From Prorocentrum cordatum (taxonomy: Eukaryota > Sar > Dinophyceae > Prorocentrales > Prorocentraceae): a DNA stretch of 64,000 nt. Shown here piece after piece: positions 32,739 through 44,490 of this stretch. How positions within the stretch are numbered: position 1 is the stretch's first letter; every line of letters starts with the position of its first letter. The notes below the pieces were generated by a model, which was not told where the DNA came from, made no database searches, and saw only the letters and a program-made list of their open reading frames with translations. The stretch is taken from contig CAUYUJ010005780.1 in the NCBI GenBank assembly GCA_963575745.1, positions 920,001-984,000 on the forward strand, given 5' to 3'. The position numbers and the translations under genes were made by a program.

Positions 32739-32879
32739 CTTGCCCGACCGCCCTCTTCGATGCAGCCCCTACAGCCATCGTGCTACCATGAGAAGCGCTG
32801 AATGCGGAACGACAAGGCTTTCTCTGGCCCATGGCCACGGCGAGCCTAAGCCTCGAATATGACCCCCGAAGGCCGCCAC

Positions 32880-35800
32880 CGTGCCTCTGGGCACGGAATG
32901 GGCGCGTCCTCAGGTCATCTGCCTAACCCCTGGAGCCTCAGCCCTCAGCCCTGAGGAGTCTTTCTGGGGCCCAGGCCCCAAATTCCGAAGTTCGGCGCGG
33001 CTCCCAGCGTGCCCCCTGGGACCCGTCGCGGATTGTCGCATGGCTTGTTCGGGCCCAGGGGGGCCCGAAGACGGGTCAACAAGGCTTTACGAGGTCCCCA
33101 AGACGATCCAAGAGGGCCCCGAGACACCGAAAAATGGCATCAAGACGCCCAAGATGGCCCAAGAGGCTTCCAAGACGCACCAGCCTCCCAAGAGGGGCCC
33201 AAGAGTCTAACATCGTTGATTTCTCCGAAGGTTTTTGAGGCTTCCAAGACGCACCAGCCTCCCAAGAGGGGCCCAAGAGTCAAACATCGTTGATTTCTCC
33301 GAAGGGTTTTTGGAGGATGTTGGCGTTCTCGCCTGTTCGGCCTCCCGACGCTCCGAGACGGCCCAAGAGGCCCCCAAGACCACCTCAAAACGGTCCAAGA
33401 GGCTTCCAAAAGGGCCCCAAGACGACCCAAGAGGAGCCCAAGACGACCCCAAACTGTGCCCAAGAGAGGAAACACAAATCAAAAATCCGACCCGTCCGCC
33501 CGAAGGGGCCCTCCAAGAGGCCTTTGTTGATGATCCCCAGGGCCCCCAGCGGATCAAGAAACCCAAAAGAGGCCCCCAAACGGCCCCCAAGCTGCCTCCA
33601 AGAGACTGGCGTGTGCGAGGGGCTTCCTCGTCCGTTCCTCGCCGCCCCCCCTTCTTCCTTCCCCCATTTTTCTTTTTGGGCCGTACCCTCCTGCCGTCAT
33701 GCCGTTGTCGATTCGAAGGGAAGCCCCTTCCCTTTGATCCCTTCCCCAGGGGGGGGGGGTCCCGCCAGGGGTGGGGGAGGGTGGGGGGGTGGGTGGGGGG
33801 GCAGATTCGTTTTTCCTCGGGCGGCCTCGAAACCTCGAAAACACTCCAAATGAGGTCCGAATGCCCAAGATGGCCCCCGAGACGGCCCAAGAGTGCCCCG
33901 AGTCGCCCAAAGATCGGCCGAAGACGCCCAAGATAGCCCCAAGACCGTCCAAGAAGCCTCCAAGACGTCCCAGGCCCCCTCCAAGAGCACCCCCAAGAAG
34001 GGCCCAAGAGGCCACACTCATTACTTTTCCATCGGGAACTTACATTTCTAGCATATACGACGTTTCGGCCTTCACGGCGTCACAGACAACTTCGTCTTCA
34101 GGGTCGGCGGCACCGGCCGTAAGGCCTTCGCAATCCGACCCGTCCGCCCGAAGGGGCCCTCCAAGAGGCTTTTGTTGATGATCCCCAGGGCCCCCAGCGG
34201 ATCAAGAAGCCCAAAAGAGGCCCCCAAACGGCCCCCAAGCTGCCTCCAAGAGACCCCCGACAGACCTCCCACGAGATCCCCATGAACATCCAATAGGCTT
34301 AAGAACCAAGCACGCACGGTGGCAGGATGGGCCGAAGGCCATTATATCCGCCGCCCCCAGTTGATTCATCACAAGGGTGCCTGGCGTGCTAGACCCTCTC
34401 GGTTTTGGTTTCTTTTCCAAAAAAAGGAACTCCCCCTGGGTCTTCGGCCCAGCCCGCCGGGGTCCCGGAAAGATTGCCCAGGAACTCAATCCCCTAATGT
34501 TTCGCTCAAGATGGCCCAAGATGGCCTCCAAGATGCCTCCAAGACGCCCAAGATTGCCTTCAAGACGGCTAAGAAAGATGGCCCAAAAATGCTTCCAAGA
34601 CAGCCCAAGATGCACCCAAGACGGCCTTAGATAGCCTCAAGATGGCCTAAGACGGCCACAGAGCCCCCTAAGAGGTCTCAACGACAGCCCCAGAGGCCTC
34701 CAAGAGGTCCTTCAGGAAGGCCCGAAGAGGCCCAAATCATTGATTTCCCTGTGGTTTTTGAAGGATTTTGCATTTTCGCCTTTTCGGCCTTCCGACGGCC
34801 CAAGAGGCCCCCAAGATCGCCCCGAGATCGACCAAGAGGTCTCCAGGATGGCCCCATGACTGCTCAAACAAAAACCCAAGAGGCCCCGAATAGGGCCCCC
34901 AAGACGGCCCAAGAGGCCTCCAAGACGGCCAAGATACCTCCAAGACGGCTGAGATGGCCCCAAGATGCCTCCAACACGGCCCAAGATGCACCCAAGACGG
35001 CCCAAGATGGCCTCAAGATGGCCCAAGACAGCCCAAGATGCACCCAAGAGGCCTCCAAGAAAGCCCAAAAGGCGTCCAAAAGATCCTCCAGGAGGGCCCG
35101 AAGAGGCAACCATCATTGATTTCCTGTAGGTGTTTGAAGGATTTGGGCATATACTTCCTTTCGGCATTCCGACGGCTCAAGACGGTACAAGAGGCCCCCA
35201 AGATCGGCCACGAGGCCTCCAAGATGGCCCCATGACGGCCCAAGAGACCTCCAAGACGGCCAAAATGGCCTCCAAGACGGCTAAGATGGCCCCAAGATGC
35301 CTCCAACACGGCCCAAGATGCACCCAAGACGGCCTAAGATGGCCCAAGACAGCCCAAGAGACACCCAAGAGGCCTCCAAGACAGCCCAAAAGGCGTCCAG
35401 GAGGTCTTCCAGAAGGGCACGAAGAGGCCAACGTCATTGATGTCCCTAAGTGTGTTGAAAGATGTGTTTCTTCTCGGCATTGTTTCTTGCATCTGCTTCT
35501 TCTCGGCATTCCGACGGCTCAAGGCGGCGCAAGATGCCCCCAAGATCGCCCAAGAGGCCTCCAAGATGGCCCCATGACGGCCCAAAAAGCCCCAAGACGG
35601 CCCCTAAGAGGGCCCCAAAACGGCCCAAGAGGCCTCCAAGACGCCCAAGAGGTCTCTAAGAACCCCTGGTATGCCCCCAAAGGACCCCAAGACGACCCAG
35701 ACATGCCACCAAGACGGCTTCCGACAGCGTCAGACAAGCCAGGAACGCCCTAAGACGGCCAGGAGGCCCCAAAAGTGCCCCAAGAGGCGCCCCAAGAGGC
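32880..35800 (+). repeat. CCAAGA-rich degenerate array, largest block
   Basis: About 2.9 kb of degenerate CCCAAGAGGCC / CCAAGATGGCC / CCAAGACGGCCC repeats. Related short modules of about 65-75 bp interrupt it near 33,209, 33,285, 34,735, 35,112 and 35,435 (TCATTGATTT, then GTTTTTGAAGGATTT, then CTTTTCGGCCTTCCGACGG). One segment of about 100 bp is also duplicated at 33,480 and 34,130 (GACCCGTCCGCCCGAAGGGG). The block fills most of STX16 intron 4. Frames on either strand are repeat translations. Confidence 0.8.
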
Positions 35801-36869
35801 CTCATCCTCCTCCTCCTCCATCCACCTCCTCCTTGTTTTTCCTCATCCTCCCCCTCCTCCTCGTCTTGCTTCCCCATGCGTTCCCCGAAGTCTTTCCAAA
35901 CCGACTCGGGGAACAACTGGCCCGATAGCTTGGCCAAGCTCTGGCCCAGCTGTCGGCCACAGAGGCGCTTCCAAAGGGGCAGGGGGCGGCGGTGATTCGC
36001 CGTAGGCGCCTTCGACATAAATCTAAGAAGCGGCCCGAAAACAAGCTCACCTCCTGAACTCGAAGTACAATCAAACTGGTACAAACGATGCGCGGTAAGG
36101 TTGCAAGCCCCTTGTACGCCCATGTCGAGGCTCCAAGAGCGGGGCTGGCCATCGAAAGCGGTTAAGGATGGATCGAAGAGCCAAGGATGCAGGGGTACTC
36201 TTGGGAAGGTTACCCGTCTCCGTAATCGATTTCGACTGTAGCCCTTCTCTCAGCGGCTTGACTGCAACCCCTGACTCACCCCCCCCCGGGGAGGGAAGCT
36301 GAGCCGCCTCGCCTCCCTCTTCGCGCTTCGTGCGACTGCGCGGCTACCCTCGCGCTCTCGTGCCGCTCACCCTTTGGTAGAGCAGCTCCCCGGCACGGAC
36401 CGCGGAGCACGAAACGACTCTGGAGCGATCTGTTGAACTATCCGTAGATGTTTATACTCCGCGGGGTAGCGATCAACCCGCGCAGTGTGCAAACACGCCG
36501 CAGGGCCTACAGGCCATCGGCGCCAGGTTGGGGGTGTTGTCCCTCAGGACTTGGTCCAGGAGATCGCCTGACGCCCTGTGGAATTTGCAGCGGGGGCCCT
36601 TCCATCGCTAAGCCATGGTGGAGTCTTTGTAAGAACGATTCAGGGCCAACAAACCAGATTAAAAGGGCCACTGAACCAGACTAGGCCTTGGATTACGCGG
36701 GATCTGTCGGGAGTAAGCGAGAATGAGCAAGGTTGGGCGGTTTGTCGACAGCGGAAGTACCAGCGCCGATGTTGAAATTAACCACACAGGGGTTGCATCC
36801 TAGGGGAGGTTGACGGCGACGGCAGCAGCGACAGGAAGTGGTGACCGGCGCAGGGGACAGGCCAACCAC
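35801..36869. other. STX16 intron 4, 5' portion; no gene seen
   Basis: Contains a CTCCTCC tract at 35,800-35,865. An open minus-strand stretch near 36,570-36,500 (SGDLLDQVLRDNTP) could be a chance frame. I could not connect it to the syntaxin reading frame. Confidence 0.4.
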
Positions 36870-37138
36870 CCGAAGTCCTGGGCGGCGCCTGCGGCGGCGG
36901 CTTGCCTCTTCTTTACTTCGGACAGGTACTGTTTCTGGACCTCTCTGCATTTCTTGGACAGCTGCTGCAGGTCCGCCGCCAAGCTGCTGGACATGTTCTT
37001 GCGGAACTCTTCGTCCATGATGGCGTCGCCGGCGCCGCGGGCTCGGACCTGGTGTATCGACTGCTCGCAGCAGCGGATCAAGGTGGCGATGGAGCCGGAC
37101 AACACCTCTACCTCCCGGTCCTCCGCGCAGAAGGCAGT
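36870..37138 (-). CDS. STX16: STX16 exon 4: Habc helices
   Basis: Encodes TAFCAEDREVEVLSGSIATL and continues with IRCCEQSIHQV, then FRKNMSSSLAADLQQLSKKC and REVQKQYLSEVKKRQ. These are the classical syntaxin-16 Hb/Hc elements (family: RKNVxxSLAxxLQxLSxxFRxxQxxYLKRL). The acceptor AG is at 37,140-37,139 and the donor GT at 36,869-36,868 (TTCGG then GTGGTT), in phase 2. The join to exon 3 is in phase 0 and restores the normal spacing between the first and second helices. Confidence 0.85.
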
Positions 37139-37259
37139 CTGCGCCTTTTGGGGGGCAGAGGGGCCCGAGCGCCACGCTGCTTACCTTCCACCCTCTGGAT
37201 CAGACCTGGACCACAGGTCCGTCACTGCTCTTGCCGTGGCTGGCGTTGCCTTTGGGCTT

Positions 37260-37670
37260 TCACGTGCTCCTCATGGAACGCAATCGAGGCCTCATCCAAG
37301 ATGAACATTCCAGCTCAACAATTTGGATTTGCAACAAGGGCCACAACACAGGGTCGGCGATGTATCGAATAATCCATATCGGCATCAGGCCCCAGGACGC
37401 AACTAGAGGTCCTGGAAGCTGCCTCGCAAAAATGGAAGATGTAGTCCGAAGAGCGTTTTCAAAACACTCTGGATGCTTGCTGATGTGACCCGTCCAAAGC
37501 GACGTCGCGACATGTCCCCCGTAGTCCTCCCTGGACCCCAAACTCCTCCCATGATCAAGCCTCTGGACCTCTCCAAAAACCTCGGAGACCGGCCATTTGC
37601 AAAACAAATGCAAAACATCTACAAAGCCTGCATTCGTAACCATCTGCAAGGCAATGTTGATTCTGACCAC
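37260..37670 (-). other. Unassigned 136-codon ORF in STX16 intron 3
   Basis: An uninterrupted minus-strand frame (GFVDVLHLFCKWPVSEVFG, RTTSSIFARQLPGPLVASW) with fairly balanced composition lies in the intron between STX16 exons 3 and 4. It has no recognised motif and no splice connection. It may be a chance frame or a transposon fragment. Confidence 0.2.
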
Positions 37671-38109
37671 TCTGATTCAAGGCGCACAGACCCAATCACC
37701 GAACAGATCCAAAGCAATCTGGATCGCCCAGTATCCTCTCAAAGGCCCCATGCGAGACTTCAAGGCACCCGCACTAACACCTGAAACATCCACAGCCGTC
37801 ACAAAATCCACCCCTAATCCACAAAGACCCTAAGAGGCCTCGAACCTACTTCTCTAAAGCGCCTGGAGGACTCCAAAAACAACAGGGCGCCCATGTCAGC
37901 CCCGAAGACTGCCCGATGCCGCCCTCGGACCCCACTGAACCCCGACAGGGGCTCCCACAAGAGAAGAGCCTGCAACACATAGATTACTCGACGTGGGGAT
38001 CCCCACATGTGCATCTCCTTTCCATGGTACCTCTCGCTGTGAGTGTCTGGCTGTGAGTTTCGGGGGTACGAAAGTCCGAGTGGGCGACGGATACGACGAC
38101 GACGACGCC

Positions 38110-38316
38110 AAGCCTCCTCCTCCTCCTCCTTCTCCTCCTCTTTTCTCTCCGTCCCTCGTCGTCACTCCTCCTCCTCCTCTTCCTCCTCCTCCTCCTCCTC
38201 CTCCTCCTTATCTTCCTCCTTCTCCTTCTCGTCATCATCAGCATCATCATCATCAGCAGCATCAGCATTAGCATCCTCATCCTCATCCCCAGCATCACAA
38301 TCATCATTATCATCAC

Positions 38317-38378
<62 letters not shown>

Positions 38379-38545
38379 CCATTACCATCATCATCAGCAT
38401 CATCATCAGCATCAACATTGTATAATCATCATCAGCATCAATATCATAATCAGCACCATCAGCATTGCATAATCATCATCATCAGCATCAGCATCATTAT
38501 CATCATAATCATCCTCATCAACACCATGATCATCATGAGTATGGG
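38110..38545 (+). repeat. (CTC)n and (CAT)n microsatellites
   Basis: CTC-rich sequence (38,110-38,225) passes into an almost pure CAT tract (38,235-38,530). It lies in STX16 intron 3. Confidence 0.95.
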
Positions 38546-39030
38546 TGAGCCTGAATGAGACTGAGAACGAGTACGGGTAGAGGACTGTGTGAGCGAGGTG
38601 TGTCGGGCGCGTCTGAATAATGTCAAAAACCCGACTAAGGATATGACAAATGCACTCATTATGGGATTCAGCTTGGCAGCCTGTACACCAGAGTTGGCCG
38701 AATGCACGCTGACAGCCATACTAATGTCATGAGGGACAGGGACCTGGTCGACCCAGCAACAAACATCATCGCACACAATAACAAAATGTCTGGCTGTAGA
38801 AAATGTGACAGCCGTTTAGATCTCAAGTCTCGATCGTATACAGCCACCCTGGGCGAGCAGTCATAGGAGCCGCCTGAGCGATCGCTACTTCAGAAAGCTG
38901 TGTCGTTGGCAAATTCCTAGACTCGTACGGCGTTGTCCTCTGGTCTGTGTGCGTGTCATACGGCTACAGGTATGTTTGGGACTTCTATGGCATTTCGCCA
39001 GGACTCCAAACGGAGTCCCCCGCGCCGAAC

Positions 39031-39096
39031 CTTCTGTAGCCGCCGCTGCTGAGCCTTCTGCAGCTGTTCCAACTGCGACTTGATGTCCCGAATCTC
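39031..39096 (-). CDS. STX16: STX16 exon 3: helix Ha (EIRDIKSQLEQLQKAQQRRL)
   Basis: A 66-nt exon of exactly 22 codons encodes EIRDIKSQLEQLQKAQQRRL followed by QK. The donor is a consensus AAG then GTTCGG (39,030-39,029). The acceptor is taken at AG 39,098-39,097 (CCGCGGAG), because GAGGAGA is shared with the exon 2 donor and joining there gives WVDFADKAREEIRDIK, with no gap against the family. An acceptor at 39,114-39,113 (TTTTCAG) would add a few residues and is the alternative. Confidence 0.75.
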
Positions 39097-40020
39097 CTCC
39101 GCGGGGCAGACACTGAAAACCCGCCCCACTGGCACATCTTCAAGACAACCAAACGAAGAAAGAGACGCGATGTATGAAACTCAGATTCCTTGCAACGCAC
39201 GATCATGGGCAAACTGGCTTTGATCGACCATGTACGGCTGAGCGGACACGAGTCGATAATGTGCTATGCAAATGTACTTGCATCGAGTCGTGGGGCGAGC
39301 GAACCACCAGCCCTACACGTACGCATATACATGTACAAGTTATTTCCCCTCAAAAATGCAACATATTCAGCGCTGCTCTGATGGGCTGGGAAGCCAGGTC
39401 CAAAAGTGACGTGTGCCAGCGAAAGAAGCATGCGCAACCCTGTGTCTCACAACTTGGCACGTGCACGATGCCCAACAACAAATGTTTTCCAAAACCGACA
39501 CCGGCCGCTGTTGGGCAAGCGAGCTTGTGTCTCAAATTGAGAATGACCGCCGCGACGTCGACAACGAATCTCGTCCAGGATGAACAACATCCGCTGTTGG
39601 GAGTTGTACCATTATTTCTGGACTCATCTCGGTCCAAACTGGTTGGCCTGGACCGCTTCGTCGCAGTGGTATCCGCTTCGTTCGCCGGTGCAGTGCTGCG
39701 CCGCCCGCCCGCTTGGACGCCCGCCATCCAGGTACGCCATACCGCTGGCCCGCCTTCGTGTCTGGCCGCTCGCCCGTAGACGACGTGGCACGCCGGCCGA
39801 GCGGCCCCCGCCAACGGAGCCGTCCCAAAACATGCTGGCGTCTCGAAAAAATCGAGACGGCCTGATTGTAGTTTTCGGCCTGCAGGATGCCTCGCCAGGC
39901 TTTGTGACCGTCAAAAAACGACTCAAGATGAAACGCTGGTCCAGGGGAGGAGGTCGAGATTTCCGGGGCCACGCTCTGACAAAACATCGGAACTGCTTGT
40001 CTGGGCACTCTGGCGAACAT
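39097..40020. other. STX16 intron 2, 3' part; no gene seen
   Basis: Frames of about 165-200 codons overlap on both strands in 39,530-40,165. None has a recognised motif, and the syntaxin reading needs no exon here. Confidence 0.4.
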
Positions 40021-40024
40021 GCCC

Positions 40025-40660
40025 CCCACAAGACAGGAGAGCCCAGAATCGAATCGATGGCTCGGATCGGCGATCGAAATGAATCGGATCGGCAGAAATC
40101 GGCGGCCGAGTCGGGAAAAGTCGAATCGGCAGAAATCGGCAGGCTAATAACCCCAGGAAGCATTTAAGAACCCCCCCGGCGATATCTTAGCACCGCATTT
40201 TCATTCGATATTCCGAGGGGCCGAAATAACCGAACGATAGGTTTAGCACCCGGACACACAACAAATTCGCGGAGGCCTGGCCCCTGGGCCACAATCGAAA
40301 TTCGAAATTCTAATCTGCGTGGCTCTCATGAAAGACTTAGGATGTCGCTTGCTGCTTGGAAAATTCATGCAATGATAATAGTACTAATATTCGCAAGCAT
40401 ATTTGATGATTCCTAACGACTTGAATGGATGGCTCCTGGAGGAGGAGGAGGAGGGCTCCTGGTGCCAGGTAACGCTTCCAGGGTGCGGAAGGGTTATCGA
40501 TTTGCCGGAAGGGGGGGGGGGGTTCTTAAATGCTTCCTGGGGATATATCTCCAAGAAGAAATCGGAACCCAAATCGGAATCCCAAATTGAATCGAATCGG
40601 AATCGGAATCCATCGAAATCGGATCGAATCGAATCGGAGGAATCGAAACGAGCCCTGACA
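40025..40660. repeat. AATCGG-repeat element with 29-bp inverted repeat
   Basis: Flanking AATCGG/GAATCGAATCGG repeats (40,048-40,140 and 40,555-40,645) enclose an inverted pair. CCCAGGAAGCATTTAAGAAC lies at about 40,154 and GTTCTTAAATGCTTCCTGGG at about 40,518, each extended by a C or G run. A related copy without the inverted core lies at 42,660-42,880 (same start AGCCCAGAATCGAATCGA). Confidence 0.6.
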
Positions 40661-40669
40661 AGACGGTCC

Positions 40670-40812
40670 TCACGAGCGGCGGCCATGTCAATATCCGCGC
40701 CCTCGCGGACTGGACTCCGGGGCGCGGCCCCGCGGATACGCGGTCGCACGGAATTACGTTCCGCCTATGGGCCATCCACGAACTGGCACCCTGTATCCGT
40801 GGGGTTGCAGCC
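40670..40812 (+). repeat. Dispersed ~140-bp repeat (ACGAGCGGC..GCATCC family), copy 1
   Basis: CACGAGCGGCGGCCATGTCA, ATCCGCGCCCTCGCGGACTGG, ACTCCGGGGCGCGG and GCGGATACGCGGTCGCACGG match, in order, segments at 47,488-47,625 (plus) and 60,240-60,405 (minus). Confidence 0.6.
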
Positions 40813-40822
40813 CAGGGACGCT

Positions 40823-41030
40823 GCCTCCTCCTCCTCCTCCTCCTCCTCCTCCTTCCTCCTCCTCCTCCTCCTCCTCCCTTCCTCCTCCTCCCTCCTCCTC
40901 CCTCCTCCTCCCTCCTCCTCCCTCCTCCTCCCCTCCCTCCCTCATCCCTTTTCCCCCTCCTCCTCCCTCCTCCTCCTCCTCCTCCTCCTCCTCCCTTTCC
41001 CTCCTCCCTCCTCCGTCCCCTCCCCCCTCC
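40823..41030 (+). repeat. (CTC)n microsatellite
   Basis: A CTC/CCT tract of about 200 bp in STX16 intron 2. Shorter CTC tracts occur at 41,815-41,850, 46,620-46,725 and 30,602-30,712. Confidence 0.95.
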
Positions 41031-42470
41031 CCCCCGGTTTTTCGCCCACGCGGTCCCCAGCGACACGGTCCGAAATCCAACGGCCTCTGGCGAATGGGTT
41101 TTGGCCAAAACTGTCCTTTTGAAATGCGGCCGAGACGGATGAATTGTTAACGATACGTGGACAACTCGAGGAGCAACCTAAGCTTTCGGTTGCGGTTGCG
41201 AAGCGTGCCTTCCACATGGTGGGAGTGGAACGGGCATGTGACGCAGTACGTGAGGCTTCCACAAGTATCTGGAATAGGCTGAAATCCTGAGCAGCATGGA
41301 AATCGACGGGCGGCCAACAGGCTGGCATGGACTTGTCAACGATGTGCAGAGCCCACGCAGCAAAGGTTGGCGACATCTCCAATGTAACGCTTCATTTGCG
41401 GGCTACAGAAATATCATCACAGAACGAGCATTTTTTCTCCCTCGGGGAACGGGCTCGCAGCTTGAAGGAATTCAATCCACGTCCTCACTACGTCAACAAA
41501 GACTCCTTCCCTTTGTCCCTCCCTCGGCGGGGGACGGTCCCGGGGGGGGGGGTCAGATTCGCATCGCCTCTTGGGGTCCTCCTTTCCCACGCCGGTCCTT
41601 CTCTGGCGCGCCGGTCCTGCTCGGGTCCTCCTCCCCAGGTGTGGAGGAGTCCCAGGGGTGGGGAAGGGAGTGAGATACGCATCCGTCCCTGGGGGTCCTC
41701 CTCCCCTTCCCCTCCCCTCTCCCACGCTGGTCCTCCTCTGGTCCTCCATGGGGGGGGGGCATTGTTGAGTCCTTTTCCTCCCCCTTATCTCCTCCTCCCC
41801 TTCCTTATCTCCTTCTTCCTCCTCCTCCTCCTCCTTCTCCTCCTCTCCCTCCTGGTCGTCGTCGATGTCTTTCAGGATCGGCGGCACCGGCCGTCATCAC
41901 TATGGATATCTGGGTGATTGCGACATCACCAATGTGGAGGAACAACCGTCTCCGCTGCAACGAGACGCCGTCACAAGCACCCTGCATCGGCTGCGATTCT
42001 CCTGTCGTCCGTCAATCGATCGCCGACTTGCCATCATCGGGCTGGTCCGCTGCAGTCCAGCGACGCGGGTTCGGGACGAGGGGTGCTGGGGGGAGGGACC
42101 AGGGTGTTGGGGGAATATAGGAACAACAAACTACAACACACACGGCATGGAACATAATTTCCTGGAGGTTCGCGCGGATTTGTTGGATCGGAGTTGGACC
42201 CCCCCCCCCTTCTGTGACGCGCGGAACACGCCATGGGGACCCAAACGCTCTTCGCAAAAAGTGCCCCGAGAAGCGGGAGCCGAGGAACGGGGGAATATAC
42301 GCACCTGCACACCACCACCGCGCCTGGCCAGGGCACTCCTGGGCCCTGGCATGGTGCAAACGCCCCATGGCCGAGGTCAGGAAGTCCCGGGACGGGCCAT
42401 GGCCAGGCACGGCGGGGTGAGGAGATGCCCTCTGCGAGGGATCCACGGTGAGTTCTGCGCCCCGGCTCTC
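41031..42470. other. STX16 intron 2, 5' part; no gene seen
   Basis: A minus-strand frame at 41,382-41,100 (FSLFQILVEASRTASHARST) looks weakly protein-like but has no start, motif or splice link. The rest is GC-rich and low in complexity. Confidence 0.4.
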
Positions 42471-42606
42471 CTCGCGGGCCTTGTCCGCGAAATCGACCCA
42501 CTGCGGCGGCAGACACGCGCGCTTGTCGGTGCCGCCGCCGACCTCGCTCCCCGGGCCCATCAAGGCCTCGCTGCCCGGCACCCTGGAGAAGTACGCGCTG
42601 TGCTTG
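42471..42606 (-). CDS. STX16: STX16 exon 2: linker and PPQWVDF motif
   Basis: Encodes KHSAYFSRVPGSEALMGPG, then a Gly-rich stretch, and CLPPQWVDFADKARE. PPxWVD is diagnostic of the syntaxin-16/SYP4 family (human PPPKWVDGVDE, plant LPPAWVDVSEE). The acceptor AG is at 42,608-42,607 after a CTCCCCT tract. The donor side reads GCCCGCGAG then GAGAGCC: a GA donor, with GAGGAGA repeated at the next acceptor. An AATCGG-type repeat lies just upstream in intron 1. Confidence 0.8.
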
Positions 42607-42657
42607 CTGAGGGGAGCGCACGGCGCCCACCGCTCCCCCGCCACCGGTCCCCCCCAT

Positions 42658-42885
42658 GGAAGCCCAGAATCGAATCGACAAGACTGGTCGGCGATGGACA
42701 TGATTCGTATCGGCGGAAGTCGGGAACCAAGTCGGAGGAAGTTGAGACGGCCAGAATCGGCAGGCTAGCAGGCTAGCAAGGCATCCATTGGTTAACCCAA
42801 ATCGGAGACCGAAACCGAATCGGACGGGAATCTGGATCGATCGAAATCAAATTGAACCGAATCGGCGGAACCGAAAAGAGCCAAA
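42658..42885 (+). repeat. AATCGG-repeat element, second copy
   Basis: Begins AGCCCAGAATCGAATCGACA, contains AGAATCGGCAGGCTAGCAGG and continues with AATCGGAGACCGAAACCGAAT-type repeats to GAACCGAATCGGCGGAACCG. It matches the flanks of the 40-kb copy and lies about 50 bp upstream of STX16 exon 2 in transcript sense. Confidence 0.6.
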
Positions 42886-43149
42886 CACGGCGTCGATCAC
42901 TCTACCGCCGCCGCTCCCCCCCCCTCGCCTCTGCTCGCAAATTGGCTACGACACGCATCCGCACTCACTCGCGCACTCATGCCATACGCCGGAACGCGTG
43001 GGCGAACAACAAAAACAAAGCCAGCCTATTCTCACTGGTGTGCGAAAGCGGCGGCACGACGGCGATCGCATAAATCACAACGTGCGCAGCAGGAGGAAGG
43101 AGGGAGGACAACCAGATGGCGAATGAAACGGAATTTCGCCTGGAACGCA

Positions 43150-44490
43150 TCCAGTCTAAAGCCGCTGACAGTACGCCAAGGCACCGGGCATCACATACAA
43201 CGTATGGAAAACTACAGAATGGTACAAGTGATCGGGTTCATCACTATGGTGTGCAATGTGCTTCGCAAGCCGATGGGACCCAGCAGCAAGTGCCCCCAAG
43301 TGATTGCCGTACCAAGACGAACAACAAACCCCTTGTGTAAACATTTCGCCCATTCGTGTTTGGGTCTGCCTCGCCTCCTTTGATACGCATCCACGTCTGA
43401 CAGCACAACGCCGGGCTGAAAACTGAGCTGTCGAAGGAAGTCTGTGTCTGGAGCCCCCCCCCATGCCAAAAAGTAAAAGTTGCCGTTGAAGAAATTGCGC
43501 GCAGCACTGGTTTCGCCCAGCTTGTTCCAGATCCTTGCTATTAGGTTCTCGCGTAAGAAAGGCGGGAGGCACATGTAGTATTATCCGCAGGCATCGAGCT
43601 TGAAAACCATCCAGCCTTCTCCTGTCTCCTTTGTTCAGCCACGCCGTGCTCAGTGAAAATATGATTTGGGATGTAACCAGTGCTTGAAAAAGTTCCAGGT
43701 TTCGCCGGCTGCTCAAGGCGCTCTATTATCATGCTGTCATATTTGAAAATTTCGGTCCAAGCTGTCCCTAGTATGTTGTTCAACTCTGTACCAAACTGCC
43801 CACAGGAGTTTCACGTAGCACCACACTATGTCATGCTGTGTGATTTCGGTAATGGGTTGTCCCACGGGCGTCCTCAGCGTCACGCCGGTGTCTATTTATC
43901 ATCTAAGATATGTCCCAATGCTGTTCCATTCCAACCCGCGCCCCCGCCAAAACGACGTTGTCAAAGAGGTGCCGTCAGCTGGTTTGGTTTTTTCCGGTGG
44001 GTAGCGTCTAGTCGGCACGCAGCAGCACGGAAATATTTCCAGAAACACAATTGACGCTGCCATTGTCGCTACAATTATTCACGGCGTCTCGCAAGACCAG
44101 AGTCCTCAACATGACGAAAAGAAATGGCGACAACGGACACCCCTGTGATATTCGCGACATGTGCTATCTTTCCAAAGATTTGAACGCCCCGTCGGCTACG
44201 TCAGCGCGAGCATGTTCAGGGGCACCCCAAAGCGGCGCAGAGCAGTCAACAAAGAGTCGGAATTTGTGGATCAAATGGTTGTTGTCAAATCCAGGGCAAC
44301 AAATGTAGTCTCACCATCTTTCCTGGCTTGTGCGACCTCGATACGGTGGCGTATAAACTGCCTGAATTGCGTCCGTTGTACCTCGCCCACGGCGGAGACC
44401 GCATTGAGTTTGGGTCAGCCGGTCTTCTGCCGATGCTTGTTGTAGACGACGTGATAGGAGGCTGCAGCGACGGGGAGGGATACGAGCGAG
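43150..44490 (-). pseudogene. Decayed non-LTR retrotransposon (LINE) reverse transcriptase
   Basis: Reading the minus strand across several frames gives, in order: a degenerate LPVAAASYHVVYNKH; QCGLRRGRGTTDAIQAVY (RT motif usually xFRPGRGTTDAI); RISQGCPLSPFLFVML (near 44,152-44,101); and LRAD-stop-TL, where the YADDTL catalytic box should be (TAG at 44,010-44,008). Then come WLNKGDRRRLDGFQARCLRI and RRRGRPKHEWAKCL, typical of the C-terminal region of LINE proteins in dinoflagellates. Multiple frameshifts and the stop show it is dead. No endonuclease domain was seen. It lies within STX16 intron 1, in the same orientation as the gene. Confidence 0.8.

Noticed and set aside
33200-35800. Trp/Gly/Leu-rich minus ORFs (GASWGLLG-like) as a repeat protein
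   Set aside because: They come from the CCAAGA degenerate array, open on both strands and in several frames.
36480-36600. Minus-strand SGDLLDQVLRDNTP segment as an additional syntaxin exon
   Set aside because: The exon 4 to exon 5 junction is already in phase and the segment has no counterpart in the syntaxin family.
38240-38530. Met/Ile-rich or His-rich ORFs
   Set aside because: Pure (CAT)n microsatellite.
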